A stretch of 64,000 bases of DNA from Photobacterium malacitanum. GTDB taxonomy: Bacteria > Pseudomonadota > Gammaproteobacteria > Enterobacterales > Vibrionaceae. The stretch's first letter is position 1. Each line of letters starts with the position of its first letter. The stretch lies in contig NZ_FYAK01000001.1 in NCBI RefSeq assembly GCF_900185615.1, positions 901,701 to 965,700 of the forward strand, read 5' to 3'. Positions 1 through 9,134 of this stretch are shown piece by piece. The notes below the pieces were generated by a model, which did no database searches, was not told the DNA's origin, and saw only the letters and a program-made list of their open reading frames with translations. The position numbers and the translations under genes were made by a program.

Positions 1-1069
1 CGTTAGCCAAGCGAAAACAGACAAAGCAGCATTAACAGAAGCTCTTGAAAGTGCCGTTAAACGCCAACTGATGACCGATGTACCTTATGGTGTATTACTT
101 TCCGGTGGTCTTGACTCATCAGTTATCTCAGCGATTACCAAGAAGTTTGCTGCTAAACGTATTGAAGATGATGAACAATCACAAGCATGGTGGCCAACAT
201 TGCACTCGTTTGCGATTGGTCTTGAAAATGCTCCTGACTTAAAAGCCGCGAAAATTGTTGCAGATGCGATTGGCACTGTTCACCACGAATTAACTTATAC
301 TGTCCAAGAAGGTTTAGATGCTATTCGTGATGTGATCTACCACATTGAAACCTATGATGTCACCACCATTCGTGCTTCAACGCCAATGTACTTAATGTCA
401 CGTAAAATCCGCGCGATGGGGATTAAAATGGTGTTATCGGGAGAAGGGGCGGATGAAATCTTTGGCGGTTACTTATACTTCCATAAAGCCCCTAACGCTA
501 AAGAATTCCATGAAGAAACCGTACGCAAACTGTTAGCACTTAACATGTTTGACTGTGCACGCGCTAACAAATCAATGGCGGCATGGGGTATTGAGGCACG
601 CGTACCATTCTTAGATAAAGAATTTTTAGATGTCGCAATGCGCATTAACCCTGAAGATAAAATGTGCGGCAACGGTAAAATGGAAAAGCACATTGTGCGT
701 GAGTGCTTTGAGCATTACCTTCCAGAAGCGGTTGCATGGCGTCAAAAAGAACAATTCTCAGATGGTGTGGGTTATAGCTGGATCGATAGCCTCAAAGAAG
801 TTGCTGCAGCGAAAGTGACCGATCAACAGTTAGCAACTGCAGCATTCCGTTTTCCATATAACACGCCAACAACTAAAGAGGGTTATGTGTACCGTGAGAT
901 TTTTGAAGAGCTATTCCCACTAGAAAGTGCCGCAAAATGTGTTCCAGGTGGTCCATCGATTGCATGTTCTAGTGCTAAAGCGATTGAGTGGGATGAGAGT
1001 TTTAAAAATGCTGCTGACCCGTCAGGCCGTGCAATTGCAGCAGTTCACAACCAAGCTTATACAAAATAG
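1..1069 (+). CDS. asnB: Asparagine synthetase B, C-terminal part (5' end outside window)
   Basis: Makes asparagine from aspartate, ATP and glutamine-derived ammonia in the cytoplasm. The frame is open from base 2, with 355 residues visible, so the gene starts upstream of the window and the N-terminal glutaminase domain is missing from view. The synthetase domain is present: the PP-loop SGGLDSS near base 100 binds ATP, and GEGADEIFGGY follows about 110 residues later, both hallmarks of class B asparagine synthetases. The in-frame ATG at base 71 is internal and is not a start. The gene ends before a strong hairpin shared with the convergent gsk. Confidence 0.95.
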   Translation, partial: VSQAKTDKAALTEALESAVKRQLMTDVPYGVLLSGGLDSSVISAITKKFAAKRIEDDEQSQAWWPTLHSFAIGLENAPDLKAAKIVADAIGTVHHELTYTVQEGLDAIRDVIYHIETYDVTTIRASTPMYLMSRKIRAMGIKMVLSGEGADEIFGGYLYFHKAPNAKEFHEETVRKLLALNMFDCARANKSMAAWGIEARVPFLDKEFLDVAMRINPEDKMCGNGKMEKHIVRECFEHYLPEAVAWRQKEQFSDGVGYSWIDSLKEVAAAKVTDQQLATAAFRFPYNTPTTKEGYVYREIFEELFPLESAAKCVPGGPSIACSSAKAIEWDESFKNAADPSGRAIAAVHNQAYTK

Positions 1070-1084
1070 ATAAGCCGAAGCCAT

Positions 1085-1118
1085 AAAAAAAACCGCCACG
1101 AATAATGGCGGTTTTTTT
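1085..1118. terminator. Bidirectional terminator between asnB and gsk
   Basis: A seven-base stem (ACCGCCA / TGGCGGT) is flanked by an A-run on the left and a T-run on the right, so it works as an intrinsic terminator for both convergent genes. Confidence 0.9.
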
Positions 1119-1136
1119 GTTAACGACAATATGCCA

Positions 1137-2441
1137 TTAACGTTCCCAGTAAGCTTCTTCTAAACTATCTTCACGTTCAGGTAAACCACGAGAAAGACGA
1201 GGAGAATATTGGGCTAATACTTCATAACTTACACGGTTTGAATATAAACAAACTTGTGAAAATGATGAATAAGTTAGGAAAGAATATTGGTGCTTACTTG
1301 AATTTGGCACGTTTTCTTTATGGTAACGGTTAGCAGACATATCATGCAGTAATGCTGAAAGTGCACCATCACCTGCACCATTAGTATTTTTAATACGCTC
1401 AGGACCACCCATGTAAGGTGCAATGTGTGAATAGGCCTTAATTGGATTCTCACATGCACTTCTTAGCATTGGTCGGCTAAATTCATAACGGTTAAATTCA
1501 GCAATCTCGCCAGGAAGCAATGGCAAGCTTGTTTCACGCTTTGCGTTATCCTCAGTGTAGCCTGCAGTGTATAACCCAACAGGGCCAGCAGTACACAATA
1601 CAAGATCAACCCACTCAAGCGTTTTATCTGCTGCAACTAACGGATCAGACTCACCCGTTAACGCTTCACCTTCATCTTCATTCATCGCAACCACAGTAAC
1701 ATGATCACGTAGGAAATCACGCCACCATTGTGGATCGTCTTGAATAACGAATTTAGTACCAAGAGTTAATACCACAGGTACATCATATTTTTTAGCAAAC
1801 TCAATTGCTTTCATTGTTGCTGCTGGCATTGGATCACCAGGCTTACAACGAACAAGGTATGCCGTTAAAACCAGTGCAGATGCATTTTCAAATACACTCT
1901 CAGGAATACTCTCAGGCTTAAGTTGGTTCATGTTACCTTCGTTAATCGCGAAAGTACGCTCACCATCTTTAGAAATCAGCGCAAAGCAACGACCAATCGG
2001 GCCATTAACAGGCTGAAGATAGTTCATATCCATACGGCTTGAGGTATTACAAAGATAACGGTAAGCATAGCTACCAATTTCAATGTCTTTACTCATCACA
2101 CCCAATAATACTGATTTATCATCAGCTAATACTGAGTAGTTATGTAGCGTATTACCGATAGTGCCGCCAGCAAACTCATGCGTCACTAGATTGTTTTCTT
2201 TTAGCTCATTATAAAGCGCTTCAGCTTTTTCATCGGTAATCACCAATGAATGGCCTTTGCTTAACTCATAACGTTCCAGGAATTCGTCATCCACATAGGC
2301 TTCAATATCAACCAATGTCTGATCAATACCCACCACATGAGTACGTGTTAAACGCTTCTCTACCTTAGTTTGACTTAAAAGTGGATCGCGAGCATGTACG
2401 GGAAAATAATGCTTAGATTTTCGTTGTCCTGGAAATTTCAT
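1137..2441 (-). CDS. gsk: Inosine-guanosine kinase
   Basis: Phosphorylates guanosine and inosine to GMP and IMP in purine salvage. The 434-residue product is a PfkB/ribokinase-family protein. The family signature NTNGAGDGALSALL, with the catalytic Asp of GAGD, lies near residues 350-365, and the length fits Gsk. The ATG at 2441 follows only a weak ribosome site. It lies downstream of a PurR-like operator at 2545-2560 and faces asnB across a shared terminator. In E. coli gsk also lies in the adk-hemH region, which supports the name. Confidence 0.93.
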   Translation of the reverse strand: MKFPGQRKSKHYFPVHARDPLLSQTKVEKRLTRTHVVGIDQTLVDIEAYVDDEFLERYELSKGHSLVITDEKAEALYNELKENNLVTHEFAGGTIGNTLHNYSVLADDKSVLLGVMSKDIEIGSYAYRYLCNTSSRMDMNYLQPVNGPIGRCFALISKDGERTFAINEGNMNQLKPESIPESVFENASALVLTAYLVRCKPGDPMPAATMKAIEFAKKYDVPVVLTLGTKFVIQDDPQWWRDFLRDHVTVVAMNEDEGEALTGESDPLVAADKTLEWVDLVLCTAGPVGLYTAGYTEDNAKRETSLPLLPGEIAEFNRYEFSRPMLRSACENPIKAYSHIAPYMGGPERIKNTNGAGDGALSALLHDMSANRYHKENVPNSSKHQYSFLTYSSFSQVCLYSNRVSYEVLAQYSPRLSRGLPEREDSLEEAYWER

Positions 2442-2544
2442 GTCAATGGGCTATCAAGTTGTAAATTTTGCGAATTCTATCACAGAATTTAAGACATAAA
2501 AGCAAAAGCTATCATTGGTTTTGCGAATACAACCAAAAATAACC

Positions 2545-2570
2545 ACGCAAACGTTATCGTTCAAAGTATA
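2545..2570 (-). promoter_or_regulatory. PurR-like operator overlapping a putative gsk promoter
   Basis: ACGCAAACGTTATCGT at 2545-2560 matches the known PurR box (ACGCAAACGTTTTCGT) at 15 of 16 positions. On the minus strand a TATACT -10-like hexamer at 2565-2570 sits just upstream, so the operator would cover the start of transcription about 105 bases before gsk. Purine repression of gsk is inferred, not shown. Confidence 0.55.
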
Positions 2571-2591
2571 GCGGTAACTGCGAGCTAAAAT

Positions 2592-3563
2592 TTACCACCC
2601 TTGTGTATGTTGCTTAATCAAACTTTCCATCATCAAAATATGTGCAGGGCTGTCATTTAAGCATGGAATCAAATTAAACTCTTTGCCACCCGCTTCCAGA
2701 AAAACCTCTTTACACTGCTCAGCAATCTCTTCCAGTGTTTCAAGGCAATCAACCGAAAACGCCGGGCACATTACATCTAAGCGCTTAATGCCTTTTTCTG
2801 CTAATGATTTGATAGTGGCTTCGGTATAAGGTTTCAACCATTCTTCACGACCAAAAATAGATTGGTAACTCATGCTCATTTTTTCACGCGCCATATTAAG
2901 CGATTGAGCCAATAGTGCCGTTGTTTGATGACAGTGCTCTGGATACGGATCGCCATTATCAGCATAGCGTTGCGGAATCCCATGATAAGAACAAAGTAGA
3001 TAATCAGGTTGGCCTTTCTGTGCCCAAAACGCGTCAACCGACTGCGCTAATGCAGCAATATAGTCAGGATGATCATAATAATGATTAATAAACCGCAACT
3101 CTGGTAACTCAGAAGTCTTTTTTAAATCTTTAGCAATACGATCAAAAGCAGCCGCAGTGGTTGTTGCTGAATACTGTGGGTATAACGGTAGCACAACGAT
3201 GCGCTTACATCCTTGTTGCTGCAATTGTTGTAAGCCTGATTGAATACTTGGCTCACCATAAGTCATACCTAATGCAACAGGAATATTGAGTGTTTGTTGA
3301 AGTATTTGTTGCTGACGACGAGAGTAAACCATTAATGGTGAGCCATCCTCCATCCACACGGATTGGTATAACTTAGCCACCTTAGGCGAGCGAATCGGTA
3401 AAATAACACCGTGTAAAATTGGACACCATAACCAACGTGTCATATCAACCACACGTTTATCATGTAAAAAGTCACCCAGAAACTGCTTTACCCCCGCGGT
3501 TGTTGGCTCAGAAGGTGTTCCAAGGTTTACTAGCAATACCCCATAGTTATTATTTATTGTCAT
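2592..3563 (-). CDS. hemH: Ferrochelatase
   Basis: Inserts Fe2+ into protoporphyrin IX, the last step of heme synthesis, at the inner face of the membrane. The product has 323 residues when started at the ATG at 3563, which has AAAGGA about nine bases upstream. That start begins the protein right before the family N-terminus [11 protein letters not shown], so a longer in-frame start at 3650 is less likely. The catalytic His region reads SYHGIPQRY, and the C-terminal half has the conserved [14 protein letters not shown] stretch. It lies between adk and gsk as in E. coli, and is separated from adk by a terminator. Confidence 0.95.
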   Translation of the reverse strand: MTINNNYGVLLVNLGTPSEPTTAGVKQFLGDFLHDKRVVDMTRWLWCPILHGVILPIRSPKVAKLYQSVWMEDGSPLMVYSRRQQQILQQTLNIPVALGMTYGEPSIQSGLQQLQQQGCKRIVVLPLYPQYSATTTAAAFDRIAKDLKKTSELPELRFINHYYDHPDYIAALAQSVDAFWAQKGQPDYLLCSYHGIPQRYADNGDPYPEHCHQTTALLAQSLNMAREKMSMSYQSIFGREEWLKPYTEATIKSLAEKGIKRLDVMCPAFSVDCLETLEEIAEQCKEVFLEAGGKEFNLIPCLNDSPAHILMMESLIKQHTQGW

Positions 3564-3690
3564 CGGTATATGTCCTTTTATCATTCGTTCGCAGCTGAAG
3601 ATTATATTATCTTCAGTAAGGTGATCATACAATCTCGTAACCAAAATCACTCAATTGAACAACGATCGTGATATTGTCCTAATATTAAAA

Positions 3691-3730
3691 CCAAAAAAAA
3701 CGAGCATTACCAATAGGTAAGCCCGTTTAT
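3691..3730 (-). terminator. Terminator of adk
   Basis: Read on the minus strand, an imperfect stem (ACGGGCTTACC with GGTAATGCTCGT, loop TATT) is followed by eight Ts, so it should end the adk transcript. Confidence 0.75.
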
Positions 3731-3779
3731 TTATATCGTTATTAGCTATGATGAGTCATTAGCTAATTGACAAAGCTAT

Positions 3780-4478
<699 letters not shown>

Positions 4479-4566
4479 TTAGCGCTCAGTCGCAAGCTTG
4501 GCACTAGGACCAAGCCGCGATTGAATGATTTATCAGAATAGTCTGTGACTTTGATGGTTTAATTGG

Positions 4567-6468
4567 TTATTTAACCAACAACTTGTTTACTGCCGCTAAG
4601 AACTGTGAAGGATCATCCATGGTGCCGCGTTCAGCAAGCATTGCTTCACCAAATAGTAACTCAACCCAACGACCAAAGATTTCTTCATCGGCTTCGTCAG
4701 CCATTTGCTTCACTAGGCTATGCTCTGGGTTTAATTCAAAGATGTACTGCACCTCTGGCGCTTCATGGCCCGCAGCGGCAAGCAATTTCGCCATTTGAGT
4801 ACCCATTTCGTTTTCGTCTGTCACCATTACTGCTGGCGTATCATGCAACTTAAACGTTGGACGTACTTCTTTAACGCGATCACCAAGGTAAGCTTTAGTG
4901 CGCTCTGTTACTGAAGTAAATTCTTTTTCAGTTTCTTTTTGCTTTTCTTTTTCTTCTGCATTATCAAATGAAGACAGATCAAGATCCGCTTTGGTGATTG
5001 CTTGGAACTTCTTACCATCAAATTCAGGTAAGTGGCCCATTAGGTATTCATCAATACGATCGTACATCAAAATAACTTCTAAGCCTTTAGCACGGAATTG
5101 CTCTAGGTGCGGGCTGTGTTTTGCTGCATTAAAGTTATCAGCAGTTAAGTAATAAATCTTATCTTGGCCTTCTTGCATACGGCTAACATAGTCAGCTAAA
5201 GAAACCGTTTGATCTAATGACTCATTTTCTGTTGATGAGAAACGTAGCAATGACGCAATTTTTTCACGGTTACTAAAGTCTTCCGCTAGACCTTCTTTTA
5301 ATACCTGACCAAACTCTTTCCAGAATGACTGGTATTGCTCTGGCTCATTTTTAGCCATGCGCTCAAGCATTTGTAGTACACGTTTAGTACATGCTTTACG
5401 TAGTGCTTGAGTGATTTTGTTATCTTGTAGAATTTCACGAGATACGTTTAGCGGTAAATCATTTGAGTCAATCAAACCACGTACAAAGCGTAGGTAAGTT
5501 GGCATGAACTGCTGCGCATCATCCATAACGAATACACGCTGAACATACAATTTAAGTCCATGTTGACCATCGCGATTATTTAAATCCCACGGTGCTTTTG
5601 ATGGAATGTATAACAAGCTAGTGTAATCTTGCTTACCTTCAACACGGTTATGGCTCCATGTTAGTGGCTCAGCATAATCATGGGCAACGTGAGTATAAAA
5701 TTCTTTATATTCTTCGTCACTAATGTCAGATTTATTGCGAGTCCATAATGCTTGCGCTTTGTTAATTTGATCCCATTTAGTACCAGTAACCTCGCCTTCT
5801 TCATTTTTTTCTTCAGCTTGAATGAAAACAGGAATACCAATGTGATCCGAATATTTACCCACAATCTCACGTAAGCGATAATCATCTAAGAATTCTTGCT
5901 CATCTGCACGCAGGTGCAAAATAATGTCAGTACCACGTGTTGCTTTAGTGATCGTCTCAATGCTGTAATCACCTTCACCAGCAGACGTCCAGCACACACC
6001 TTCATCAGCAGCGACATCAGCGCTACGAGTATTCACTGTCACACTGTCAGCAACAATAAATGCGGAGTAGAAGCCAACACCAAATTGACCAATCAGTTGC
6101 GAGTCTTTGGTTTCATTTTCATTTAACTGTGCAAAAAATTCTTTGGTGCCTGATTTCGCAATGGTACCTAAATGCTCAATCGCTTGTTCACGTGTCATAC
6201 CAATACCATTATCACTAATGGTTAAAGTACCCGCTTCCTTGTTAATTGATAGCTTTACACATAAATCAGCATCATTGCCGTATAAATCGGTTTTTGATAA
6301 TGCTTTAAAGCGTAATTTATCTGCAGCATCCGATGCGTTAGAAATCAATTCACGTAAAAAAATCTCTTTATTAGAGTAAAGTGAATGAATCATTAGATGC
6401 AGTAGTTGTTTTACTTCTGATTGGAAACCACGTGTTTCCTTTTTATTATCAACTGTTTGCTCGCTCAT
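4567..6468 (-). CDS. htpG: Hsp90-family chaperone HtpG
   Basis: ATP-dependent cytosolic chaperone, 633 residues, typical for bacterial Hsp90. The GHKL ATPase motifs are in order: [14 protein letters not shown] (near residue 40), DNGIGM (near 90) and [11 protein letters not shown] (near 130). The start at 6468 has a GGAG ribosome site. A heat-shock type promoter lies at 6509-6535. htpG diverges from toxR, an arrangement known from Vibrio cholerae, where the two promoters are close and htpG is heat-induced. Confidence 0.97.
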   Translation of the reverse strand: MSEQTVDNKKETRGFQSEVKQLLHLMIHSLYSNKEIFLRELISNASDAADKLRFKALSKTDLYGNDADLCVKLSINKEAGTLTISDNGIGMTREQAIEHLGTIAKSGTKEFFAQLNENETKDSQLIGQFGVGFYSAFIVADSVTVNTRSADVAADEGVCWTSAGEGDYSIETITKATRGTDIILHLRADEQEFLDDYRLREIVGKYSDHIGIPVFIQAEEKNEEGEVTGTKWDQINKAQALWTRNKSDISDEEYKEFYTHVAHDYAEPLTWSHNRVEGKQDYTSLLYIPSKAPWDLNNRDGQHGLKLYVQRVFVMDDAQQFMPTYLRFVRGLIDSNDLPLNVSREILQDNKITQALRKACTKRVLQMLERMAKNEPEQYQSFWKEFGQVLKEGLAEDFSNREKIASLLRFSSTENESLDQTVSLADYVSRMQEGQDKIYYLTADNFNAAKHSPHLEQFRAKGLEVILMYDRIDEYLMGHLPEFDGKKFQAITKADLDLSSFDNAEEKEKQKETEKEFTSVTERTKAYLGDRVKEVRPTFKLHDTPAVMVTDENEMGTQMAKLLAAAGHEAPEVQYIFELNPEHSLVKQMADEADEEIFGRWVELLFGEAMLAERGTMDDPSQFLAAVNKLLVK

Positions 6469-6508
6469 TTCGACTCCAAAAAAAATTATGAGTAGTATAT
6501 AAAGATAA

Positions 6509-6535
6509 ATATGGTCAAACTGTATGATTTCAACC
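6509..6535 (-). promoter_or_regulatory. Putative sigma-32 (heat-shock) promoter of htpG
   Basis: On the minus strand GGTTGAAA (6528-6535) and GACCATAT (6509-6516), 11 bases apart, resemble the sigma-32 consensus CTTGAAA / CCCCATNT. It lies about 40 bases before the htpG start codon, in the 192-bp spacer shared with toxR. Confidence 0.55.
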
Positions 6536-6660
6536 TAAAATAACATGTTTTTTATTTTTATATTTTTTGAGTTGTGGTTATATATTTTTATATTCAGACA
6601 ACATTCAGAGCAAACATATAATAATATTGTTCATATAAAACCCTTGGCAAGGCTAAACCA

Positions 6661-7539
6661 ATGACAACAAATGCAACTAAGTATTTGATTGGAAATCGTT
6701 TTATTTTCGATCCTAATGACAACAGCTTAATAGATAAATGTGATAATAATGAATTAACTCGACTTGGCAGTAATGAAAGTCGAGCGTTAAGTCTGCTCAT
6801 TGAAGATCCTAGCCTAATTATTACTCGCCAACGAATTCATGATTATGTATGGCGTGAACAAGGTTTTGAAGTCGATGATTCTAGCCTTACGCAAGCAATT
6901 TCAACCTTGCGTAAGGCGTTAAAAGACTCAACTAAATCACCAGAATTTGTTAAAACTGTGCCTAAACGTGGCTATCAAATGATTGCCAGCGTGGAAAACT
7001 ACATCTGTCCAAAATCGCCGCAAGACATGGCGGTTGATATCGATGAGTCCGCAGTTATTTCAATGCCACCTGAGTTTGAACCTGTACTTTCTTCACCACG
7101 AAAAGAGGCATACCTTAACCTTGCAACAGCAGAATATTACCAACAAGCCCAAGAACAAACAGCAACCAAATCAACCTTAATTTCTTGGAAAGGTTGGCTA
7201 GCACTGATCATTGCTTTTATATTGCCAATTATTGTTAACATCAGTATGCCTCCCAAATCTGCAGCGTTTACTCCTTTATTTGATGTTGACGGAGTCATGC
7301 TTTACACCCCAAATAACAACCCGGATATATCACAATGGCATAGCATGATAAAAACCTGTGTCAGTAATTACCTTCAATACCATAAAAATCCCAATCAAAA
7401 ACCATTTGAAATTATCGTTACTGGTGGTCAAAACAACCAACTGTACCTAAATTACTTGCATGACAGTAAGGTACCAACAGAAAACGTTACAGTGCGTTTA
7501 CTTACAAGTGATAAGGATAACTCGAGCTTATGTCGCTAA
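6661..7539 (+). CDS. toxR: ToxR transmembrane transcription activator
   Basis: Membrane-bound regulator, 292 residues. Residues about 10-112 form an OmpR/PhoB-type winged helix (RQRIHDYVWRE, LTQAISTLRKALKD, KTVPKRGYQM). One membrane helix spans about 178-196 and a roughly 95-residue periplasmic domain follows. Two periplasmic cysteines (TCVSN near 232 and the penultimate residue) match the redox pair known in V. cholerae ToxR. toxS overlaps its 3' end by ten bases. In Vibrionaceae ToxR controls porin genes and bile or pressure responses, and the porin at 14237-15238 is a natural target. The linker (110-175) is poorly conserved, as is usual. Confidence 0.93.
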   Translation: MTTNATKYLIGNRFIFDPNDNSLIDKCDNNELTRLGSNESRALSLLIEDPSLIITRQRIHDYVWREQGFEVDDSSLTQAISTLRKALKDSTKSPEFVKTVPKRGYQMIASVENYICPKSPQDMAVDIDESAVISMPPEFEPVLSSPRKEAYLNLATAEYYQQAQEQTATKSTLISWKGWLALIIAFILPIIVNISMPPKSAAFTPLFDVDGVMLYTPNNNPDISQWHSMIKTCVSNYLQYHKNPNQKPFEIIVTGGQNNQLYLNYLHDSKVPTENVTVRLLTSDKDNSSLCR

Positions 7540-8078
7540 CCGTCTCCAACCCAATAACGCGTTTATTACGCCAATATTGGCCATTACTAATTTTAATTAG
7601 TTCGATGGTGATTTGCTCATGGGTCTACTTTTCAACAGACTATAAACAACAGCAGTTGTTAATGTCGCGAGAATGGCAAAGTACCACCATTAGTCAGATA
7701 GAATCATTACCACAAGATTCTCTGCAAGCACTACGTAAGGTAAAACAAAGTAGTAATATGGTATTTTTACCCAATCATACCTATTCGCGCATCACCATAC
7801 TTGAGCTTCATAGTGATCAACCACGACCATTAACAATTCATATTTCAGAGTCGGGACGTTGGGATGTCAGCGGAGGTTATTTGTTGACTGAACCGTTGGA
7901 ATTTAAAGATATCACCTCAGGTTCAAACCATGATTTTGATAGTAAGCAACTCAATATTATCAAAGATATCTTTAGAATGAATGCACAAGAAAGCCGCCGT
8001 ATTGATGTCATAAATGAGCATACATTACTGCTTACCAGCCTCACTCATGGCTCAAAAGTATTGTTCTCTACCAAATAA
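7530..8078 (+). CDS. toxS: ToxS, periplasmic partner of ToxR
   Basis: Stabilises ToxR through its periplasmic domain. The product has 182 residues, with one N-terminal membrane anchor at about residues 16-33 and the rest periplasmic. The ATG at 7530 overlaps the toxR stop by ten bases and has AAGGATAA upstream, so translation is probably coupled. Recognition rests on position behind toxR, topology and size. The sequence itself diverges quickly in this family. Confidence 0.9.
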   Translation: MSLTVSNPITRLLRQYWPLLILISSMVICSWVYFSTDYKQQQLLMSREWQSTTISQIESLPQDSLQALRKVKQSSNMVFLPNHTYSRITILELHSDQPRPLTIHISESGRWDVSGGYLLTEPLEFKDITSGSNHDFDSKQLNIIKDIFRMNAQESRRIDVINEHTLLLTSLTHGSKVLFSTK

Positions 8079-8114
8079 ATTTTAATAAATAAGACATTAT
8101 TAAATAGCAGCCAA

Positions 8115-8148
8115 TAAAAAACCGCGTCCAAAGAACGCGGTTTTTTTC
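8115..8148. terminator. Bidirectional terminator between toxS and recR
   Basis: Stem ACCGCGT / ACGCGGT (8121-8127 and 8135-8141), with A-run before and T-run after, placed between the convergent ends of toxS and recR. Confidence 0.88.
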
Positions 8149-8165
8149 TAGCAATAATAACAGAG

Positions 8166-8765
8166 TTATAATCGCTGTCGTCCAGCAAGAGAATGCGACA
8201 ACGTAGTACCATCAACTAACTCTAACTCACCACCAACAGGGACACCATGAGCAATTCTGCTCGCTGGCACACCATATTCATGGCAAAGCTCCGCAATATA
8301 ATGGGCTGTTGCTTCACCCTCAACGGTTGGATTGGTGGCTAAGATCAATTCACTAATTGCTTCTTTCTGCAATCGAAACTCTAGTGTATCAAGGCCAATA
8401 TCAGCAGGACCAATACCATCAAGTGGCGATAAATGCCCCATTAATACAAAGTAACGCCCTGAAAACTGTCCTGTTGCTTCGACTGCAACAATATCTGCTG
8501 GGCTTTCAACCACACAAATAATGCCGTTTTCCTTTCGACGAGGATTATCGCAAATAGCGCAAACATCATCTTCGGTAAACGTACGGCAATCACGACAATG
8601 ACCAATTTCAGTCATGGCTTGATTTAGCGCATCAGCTAACTGTAAACCGCCTTGACGATTTCGTTGTAGCAAATTAAAAGCCATACGTTGCGCCGACTTA
8701 GGACCGACCCCAGGCAGACAACGTAAGGCTTCCATCAAATGCTCCAGTAAATGACTGGTTCGCAT
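8166..8765 (-). CDS. recR: Recombination mediator RecR
   Basis: Acts with RecF and RecO to load RecA on gapped DNA. The 199 residues match the family length. An N-terminal helix-hairpin-helix ([14 protein letters not shown]) is followed by a zinc finger ([16 protein letters not shown], residues about 56-71) and a Toprim domain ([14 protein letters not shown] onward). Its start lies three bases after the ybaB stop and the order is dnaX-ybaB-recR, the conserved operon of gamma-proteobacteria, which points to co-translation. Confidence 0.96.
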   Translation of the reverse strand: MRTSHLLEHLMEALRCLPGVGPKSAQRMAFNLLQRNRQGGLQLADALNQAMTEIGHCRDCRTFTEDDVCAICDNPRRKENGIICVVESPADIVAVEATGQFSGRYFVLMGHLSPLDGIGPADIGLDTLEFRLQKEAISELILATNPTVEGEATAHYIAELCHEYGVPASRIAHGVPVGGELELVDGTTLSHSLAGRQRL

Positions 8766-8768
8766 TGA

Positions 8769-9098
8769 TTAGAAAGGCAGCTTAAAGCCAGCTGGTAAGT
8801 TCATACCGCCGGTCACACCTGCCATTTTTTCTTTTTGTGCTTCTTCGATACGGCGTGCTGCATCATTGAATGCCGCAGCAATCAAATCTTCAAGCATATC
8901 TTTGTCATCTTCCATTAGGCTTTCGTCAATTTCTACACGACGTACGCTATGGCTACCAGTGATAGTTACTTTTACAAGGCCCGCACCAGATTCACCGGTC
9001 ACTTCCATGTTTGCAACTTCTTCTTGCATCTTTTGCATGCGCTCTTGCATTTGCTGCGCTTGCTTCATCATGTTACCCATACCGCCTTTACCAAACAT
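8769..9098 (-). CDS. ybaB: Nucleoid-associated protein YbaB/EbfC family
   Basis: Small DNA-binding dimer of the YbaB/EbfC family, 109 residues as in E. coli. It begins [18 protein letters not shown], with a Met/Gln-rich helix (residues 8-35) followed by a conserved beta-sheet core around [17 protein letters not shown]. It lies between dnaX and recR in the usual operon and has a purine-rich ribosome site (GAGAGAAGAG). Confidence 0.95.
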   Translation of the reverse strand: MFGKGGMGNMMKQAQQMQERMQKMQEEVANMEVTGESGAGLVKVTITGSHSVRRVEIDESLMEDDKDMLEDLIAAAFNDAARRIEEAQKEKMAGVTGGMNLPAGFKLPF

Positions 9099-9134
9099 AA
9101 CTCTTCTCTCTCTATCTGGTCTGGTTAAAAATCT

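Noticed and set aside
4605..6379. Several open frames on the plus strand inside htpG
   Set aside because: They are mirror frames of a strongly conserved gene, with no ribosome sites and no protein-like features.
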